Assembly (NCBI GenBank): GCA_001751155.1
Contig: MAXR01000095.1
Coordinates: forward strand, 1-9,540
From: Desulfuromonadales bacterium C00003068
Lineage (GTDB): Bacteria; Desulfobacterota; Desulfuromonadia; Desulfuromonadales; Desulfuromonadaceae
Direction: 5' to 3'
Length of the DNA: 9,540 nt
Shown here piece after piece: positions 6,472 to 9,540 of the stretch. A model generated the notes under the pieces. That model had not been told where the DNA came from. It saw only the letters and a list, made by a program, of their open reading frames with translations, and made no database searches. The first letter of the stretch is position 1, and every line of letters begins with the position of its first letter. A program made the translations under genes and the position numbers.

Positions 6472-8646
6472 TCAGGCGATCCTAATCCCGATTTGATAAA
6501 CCAGCGTAGCGAGTGCAAAGGCGATGGTGGTATTGAAGATCAAGGCAAAGCAGGCCCACTTCCAACTCGACTCACGTGCCATAACGACAATGGTAACAAA
6601 GCACGGTGCATACAACAGGACGAATAATATCGCACTGATTGCTGCCGATTTACTCCACGTTGGGTCTTTGGCAATGCGCATTGCCAGACTCGTGGATTCA
6701 CCCGCATCGCTATCACCAATTGAGTAGGCGGTTCCAAGTGTCGATACAATCACCTCTTTTGCCGCCACGCCACCAATTAAGGCAATGTTGGTGCGCCAAT
6801 TAAATCCTGCCAGTTGACTAATGGGTTCAAGCATCACTCCCATTCTTCCTGCCGTGGAATTTTTCAGCGCTTCCATGCTTTGCTGTTGGCCCAGCTGCTC
6901 AAGCTGGGCTGTTACTGTTTGGTTGCGGTCAGGATCCGTGCTTTGGCTGAGTTGTTGTTCTAGAACCTCGCGCTGACTGTCAAACACGGCAACCTGATCT
7001 GCTGTTTGGCTTGGGAACGTCATGGCCACCCAAAGTAAGATTGAAATTGCCAGGATCACGGTTCCGGCTTTTTTGATGTATTCCCATGTGCGCTCCCAAG
7101 TGTGAATCATTACTCCTTGCACAGTTGGCCAGCGATAGGGCGGAAGTTCCATGACAAAGGGGGTCGATTCTCCCCTGATTAATGTTGAGCGCAGCAGCTT
7201 CGCAACAATGAGTGCCATGACCCATGCGGTTAAGGTGATGGAGAACATAATCAGAGGCCGGTGATCGGCAAAAAAAGCACCGATCAATAATAAAAATACT
7301 GGGATTTTTGCGCCACAGGGCATGAAAGGAGCGGTTAGGATTGTCGCTAGTTTTTCCCGTGGGCTGCGTAATGTTCGTGCTGCCATGACACCCGGTACCG
7401 CGCAGCCACCTGCAATACCACCTGAAATAATGAACGGCATAACAGAGCTACCATGGAGGCCAAAAATGCGAAAGACTTTATCCATCATGTAGGCCACTCG
7501 AGCCATGTAGCCAGAGTCTTCTAAGAAGGCGATCATGACAAACATAATCATGATAAGGGGCACAAAGCTGAGAACGCCGCCTACGCCATCGATAATGCCA
7601 GAAACAATCAGTGATTGTAGGTGGCCTTCGGGTATAATAGCTGTCGCGCTGTCAGCCATGAAACCAAAAATGGCTTCGAGTAATTGCATCGGATAGTCGC
7701 CAAGGGCGAAGGTGACTTGAAACATGGCATAGAGTAGAAACATCATTAAGCTCGGCCCTAAAACTTTATGCGTGAGGACCTTGTCAAGATTGTCGGTGAT
7801 ATCCAATCGGCTTTCTACGCTTGGCATGGTGATCACGCCCTTGCGTAGCAGTGAATGGATGAAGCCATAACGGTAGTCGGCAATGATCGCTTCTGGGAAG
7901 GAGTTGAGCGTTTTTTGGCAATGAACTTGTAGGTCGTCTGCAATCTTTATCAGTTGTTGTGATGTTTCTGCAGATTGTTCTCCTTGTTCGTGCAGATTTT
8001 CATCCCCTTCGAGATACTTTATAGCGACCCAGCGGGCAGGATAACGGTCAGTTAAAAATGCGTTGTCGGCTATAATTTGTTCCATCTTGTCCAGAGCAGG
8101 GTCAATGTCTGGGCCATACGAGAGCTTAAGTGGTTTCCATTTTCCTGCTCGGGCAGAAGATGTGTCGATGATTTGGTCAAGAAGTTGATCTTTCCCTTCG
8201 CCACTACGCGCAACAGTACTAATTGCAGGACAATCAAGAGCTTGCGAGAGCGCTGGAATGTCGATGGTAATCCCTTTGCTGCGGACATCATCCATCATAT
8301 TAAGGGCTAAAATAACAGGGATGCCAAGTTCGAGGAATTGCACGGTGAGATACAGGTGACGCTCTAGCTTGGTTGCATCGACAACGTTAACAACAAGGCT
8401 CGGGCGTTCATCAACAAGTACTTGACGAGCGACGAGTTCCTCTTGGGTGTATGCTGTGAGAGAATAGCAGCCCGGAAGGTCAATAATGTTAAGTTTGTTG
8501 TCTTTGTATTGTACGCTACCCTCTTTACGCTCAACAGTAATTCCGGGGTAGTTGCCAACATGTTGGCGTGAGCCTGTTATGGTATTAAATAGAGTGGTTT
8601 TTCCCGCATTGGGGTTCCCGGCAAAAGCGATCATGTTGTCTGTCAT
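6472..8646 (-). CDS. feoB: Ferrous iron transporter FeoB
   Basis: The inner-membrane Fe2+ uptake protein, with an N-terminal G-protein domain and a membrane domain. Of the 724 residues, the G domain holds G1 GNPNAGKT (10-17), Thr37 of G2, G3 DLPG (56-59) and G4 NMMD (116-119), followed by the helical GDI-like region. From about residue 285 the hydrophobic Gate repeats follow, with conserved Cys415 (GGCAVPG) and Cys444 (MPCGAKIPV). A hydrophilic, Gln-rich segment with coiled-coil character lies between late membrane helices (about 540-600), followed by AAKEVIVSTLG. The length is normal for proteobacterial FeoB. The start ATG overlaps the feoA stop by one base, implying translational coupling. 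No feoC is seen downstream, and no clear terminator follows. Confidence 0.98.
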   Translation of the reverse strand: MTDNMIAFAGNPNAGKTTLFNTITGSRQHVGNYPGITVERKEGSVQYKDNKLNIIDLPGCYSLTAYTQEELVARQVLVDERPSLVVNVVDATKLERHLYLTVQFLELGIPVILALNMMDDVRSKGITIDIPALSQALDCPAISTVARSGEGKDQLLDQIIDTSSARAGKWKPLKLSYGPDIDPALDKMEQIIADNAFLTDRYPARWVAIKYLEGDENLHEQGEQSAETSQQLIKIADDLQVHCQKTLNSFPEAIIADYRYGFIHSLLRKGVITMPSVESRLDITDNLDKVLTHKVLGPSLMMFLLYAMFQVTFALGDYPMQLLEAIFGFMADSATAIIPEGHLQSLIVSGIIDGVGGVLSFVPLIMIMFVMIAFLEDSGYMARVAYMMDKVFRIFGLHGSSVMPFIISGGIAGGCAVPGVMAARTLRSPREKLATILTAPFMPCGAKIPVFLLLIGAFFADHRPLIMFSITLTAWVMALIVAKLLRSTLIRGESTPFVMELPPYRWPTVQGVMIHTWERTWEYIKKAGTVILAISILLWVAMTFPSQTADQVAVFDSQREVLEQQLSQSTDPDRNQTVTAQLEQLGQQQSMEALKNSTAGRMGVMLEPISQLAGFNWRTNIALIGGVAAKEVIVSTLGTAYSIGDSDAGESTSLAMRIAKDPTWSKSAAISAILFVLLYAPCFVTIVVMARESSWKWACFALIFNTTIAFALATLVYQIGIRIA

Positions 8647-8885
8647 TATTCGACCTCTTTTTTTTCAACATGGATGAAGTCAGCTTCATTGTTGCGCAGC
8701 GTCAACGTGAAACCTCGTAACCGCAGGGCAACAGGGTCTTTAAGGGGAGCACGACCGATTATTTCAATCTCAGTGCCGGGGACTAAGCCCATATCACGTA
8801 AGCGACGACCCATTTCACCAGCAGCACTAATTGAGGTGACAACCGCTTTATCGTAAACCTCAAGTTGACGTATGGAGCAGATCAT
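8646..8885 (-). CDS. feoA: Ferrous iron transport protein FeoA
   Basis: A 79-residue SH3-like cytoplasmic protein needed for FeoB-dependent Fe2+ uptake, thought to bind FeoB. The sequence shows the family pattern: a hydrophobic start, then GEMGRRLRDMGLVPGTEIEI, then DPVALRLRGFTLTLRNNEA. The length is typical. The ribosome binding site is weak (an AAAG stretch six bases before the ATG). The stop overlaps the feoB start (TAATG). It is the first gene of the operon, directly behind the Fur-box promoter at 8929-8969. Confidence 0.96.
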   Translation of the reverse strand: MICSIRQLEVYDKAVVTSISAAGEMGRRLRDMGLVPGTEIEIIGRAPLKDPVALRLRGFTLTLRNNEADFIHVEKKEVE

Positions 8886-8928
8886 GATTTTCTTTATCCC
8901 ATCTTGATAGTGTTGTTTAATTGATTTT

Positions 8929-8947
8929 GAAAGTGTTTATCATTATA
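8929..8947 (-). promoter_or_regulatory. Fur box upstream of feoAB
   Basis: On the minus strand TATAATGATAAACACTTTC matches 15 of 19 positions of the Fur consensus GATAATGATAATCATTATC. It contains the -10 hexamer of the feoA promoter, so Fe2+-bound Fur would block RNA polymerase directly. Placement before feoAB fits well-known Fur control of ferrous iron uptake. Confidence 0.75.
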
Positions 8948-8969
8948 GGGTGGCTAACTATGTAGTCAA
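8942..8969 (-). promoter_or_regulatory. Sigma70-type promoter of feoAB
   Basis: On the minus strand TTGACT (8964-8969) and a perfect TATAAT (8942-8947) are separated by 16 bases. The start would be close to 8935, leaving a leader of about 50 bases. The -10 box lies within the Fur box. Confidence 0.85.
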
Positions 8970-8990
8970 GGGGAATATCGTTAGAACTTT

Positions 8991-8996
8991 TATAAT
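8991..8996 (+). promoter_or_regulatory. Possible -10 box for the divergent hydrolase gene
   Basis: A perfect TATAAT lies 41 bases before the hydrolase ATG on the plus strand, which would give a leader of about 35 bases. No acceptable -35 hexamer is found 16-18 bases upstream, so this may be an activator-dependent promoter or chance AT-rich sequence. Confidence 0.3.
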
Positions 8997-9037
8997 ACCA
9001 GAGTGTTCTTTTCTGTTGATTCAGTGGAGTTGATATT

Positions 9038-9540
9038 ATGAGTCGAAAGCGTTTGATTTTGTTACCAGGATTAGCGGCTGATGAGCGAATGTTTGCGCGT
9101 CTTGCTGAGCTTCCAGTTGAGCTAGTAACGCCTCGCTTGTTGATCCCTGAAAATGGTGAACATATGGTGTCGTATGCTCGCCGGCATGCTGAATGGTTAA
9201 ATATTGGTGACAGCGATGTCGTAGGTGGTTGTTCGTTTGGCAGTATGGTTGCCAGTGAGATTTGTCGGCAACGGTCACCAAGAGCCTTGGTGTTATTGAG
9301 TGGTGCGTTATCACCTGATGCCCTTGTTTCATCATCGCATCAGCTGCACAAATTCGCTCGTTGTCTGCCGTTTCATCTTGTGCGACGCATTCTGATGAGT
9401 TCATTTTTTTTACACAAGGTGTTTGGCGAGGCTGAATTGGCGGATATTGAGCTGGGCAGAGAGATGATCGCTGAAACACCGCGTGAATTATTGCTTAGAG
9501 GAAGTACGTTAGCAACAGGCTATCGTTCCGATGGGTCGAT
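9038..9540 (+). CDS. Alpha/beta hydrolase, 3' end outside the window
   Basis: The first 167 codons of a plus-strand gene that runs off the right edge. The start ATG at 9038 follows GGAG by eight bases. The protein opens RLILLPGLAADERMF, an HGxx-like oxyanion-hole strand of alpha/beta hydrolases, and has the nucleophile elbow GGCSFGSM with Ser66 in GxSxG (G-C-S-F-G). The acid and histidine of the triad would lie in the missing part. No signal peptide is visible, so it is probably cytoplasmic. The substrate cannot be told from the sequence; relatives include esterases, lipases and thioesterase-like proteins. It is divergent from feoA with a shared 152-bp gap, but nothing ties its function to iron. 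Confidence 0.85.
   Translation, partial: MSRKRLILLPGLAADERMFARLAELPVELVTPRLLIPENGEHMVSYARRHAEWLNIGDSDVVGGCSFGSMVASEICRQRSPRALVLLSGALSPDALVSSSHQLHKFARCLPFHLVRRILMSSFFLHKVFGEAELADIELGREMIAETPRELLLRGSTLATGYRSDGS

Noticed and set aside
9036..9479. A 147-codon minus-strand open frame
   Set aside because: It lies antisense to the plus-strand alpha/beta hydrolase gene, which has a ribosome binding site, an intact GxSxG motif and natural composition; the minus-strand peptide is rich in His, Gln and Thr and looks like a shadow.

Overview
The window looks like chromosomal DNA from an anaerobic, iron-handling bacterium of the Desulfuromonadales type (Desulfuromonas/Pelobacter/Geobacter relatives). This is inferred from the gene set and order, not from a database match. 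The basis is the serA-hisZ-purA gene order, a small 2[4Fe-4S] ferredoxin with its own promoter, a feoA-feoB ferrous-iron transport operon and a moderate GC content. Nearly everything is on the minus strand; the only clear plus-strand gene is the truncated hydrolase at the right edge.

Left end (1-650): the 5' end of a minus-strand gene, probably a tyrosine recombinase, leaves the window at position 1. It is followed by about 500 bp without an intact gene. That stretch holds short repeats built on a GTTGGYC core, a 23-bp imperfect inverted repeat and a decayed coding fragment. It lies against the 3' end of a tRNA-Lys/tRNA-Glu operon (promoter 867-895, tRNAs 779-854 and 688-765, terminator 645-678). 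Integrase reading away from a tRNA 3' end is the usual layout at the edge of an integrated element.

Metabolic block (951-5277): purA (AMP synthesis), hisZ (regulatory subunit for the first step of histidine synthesis) and a serA-like gene, read in the order serA, hisZ, purA. purA and hisZ are closely spaced. The serA-like protein keeps the full three-domain layout but has leucine where the catalytic arginine belongs, and other active-site motifs have drifted. A 169-bp element with terminal inverted repeats, resembling a MITE, lies directly upstream of it and probably replaced or rebuilt its promoter.

Middle (5571-6343): a cold-shock protein gene with its own terminator and a hairpin beside its ribosome binding site, then a 2[4Fe-4S] ferredoxin gene with its own promoter and a strong terminator.

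Right end (6472-9540): feoB and feoA overlap by one base and are driven by a strong sigma70-type promoter whose -10 box lies inside a good Fur box, so ferrous iron uptake should be repressed when iron is plentiful. Divergent from it, a plus-strand alpha/beta hydrolase gene runs off the window end.

No CRISPR array, rRNA or complete insertion sequence was seen. The points most worth checking are the SerA-like protein without its catalytic arginine, the MITE at its promoter, and the integrase/repeat/tRNA junction at the left edge.
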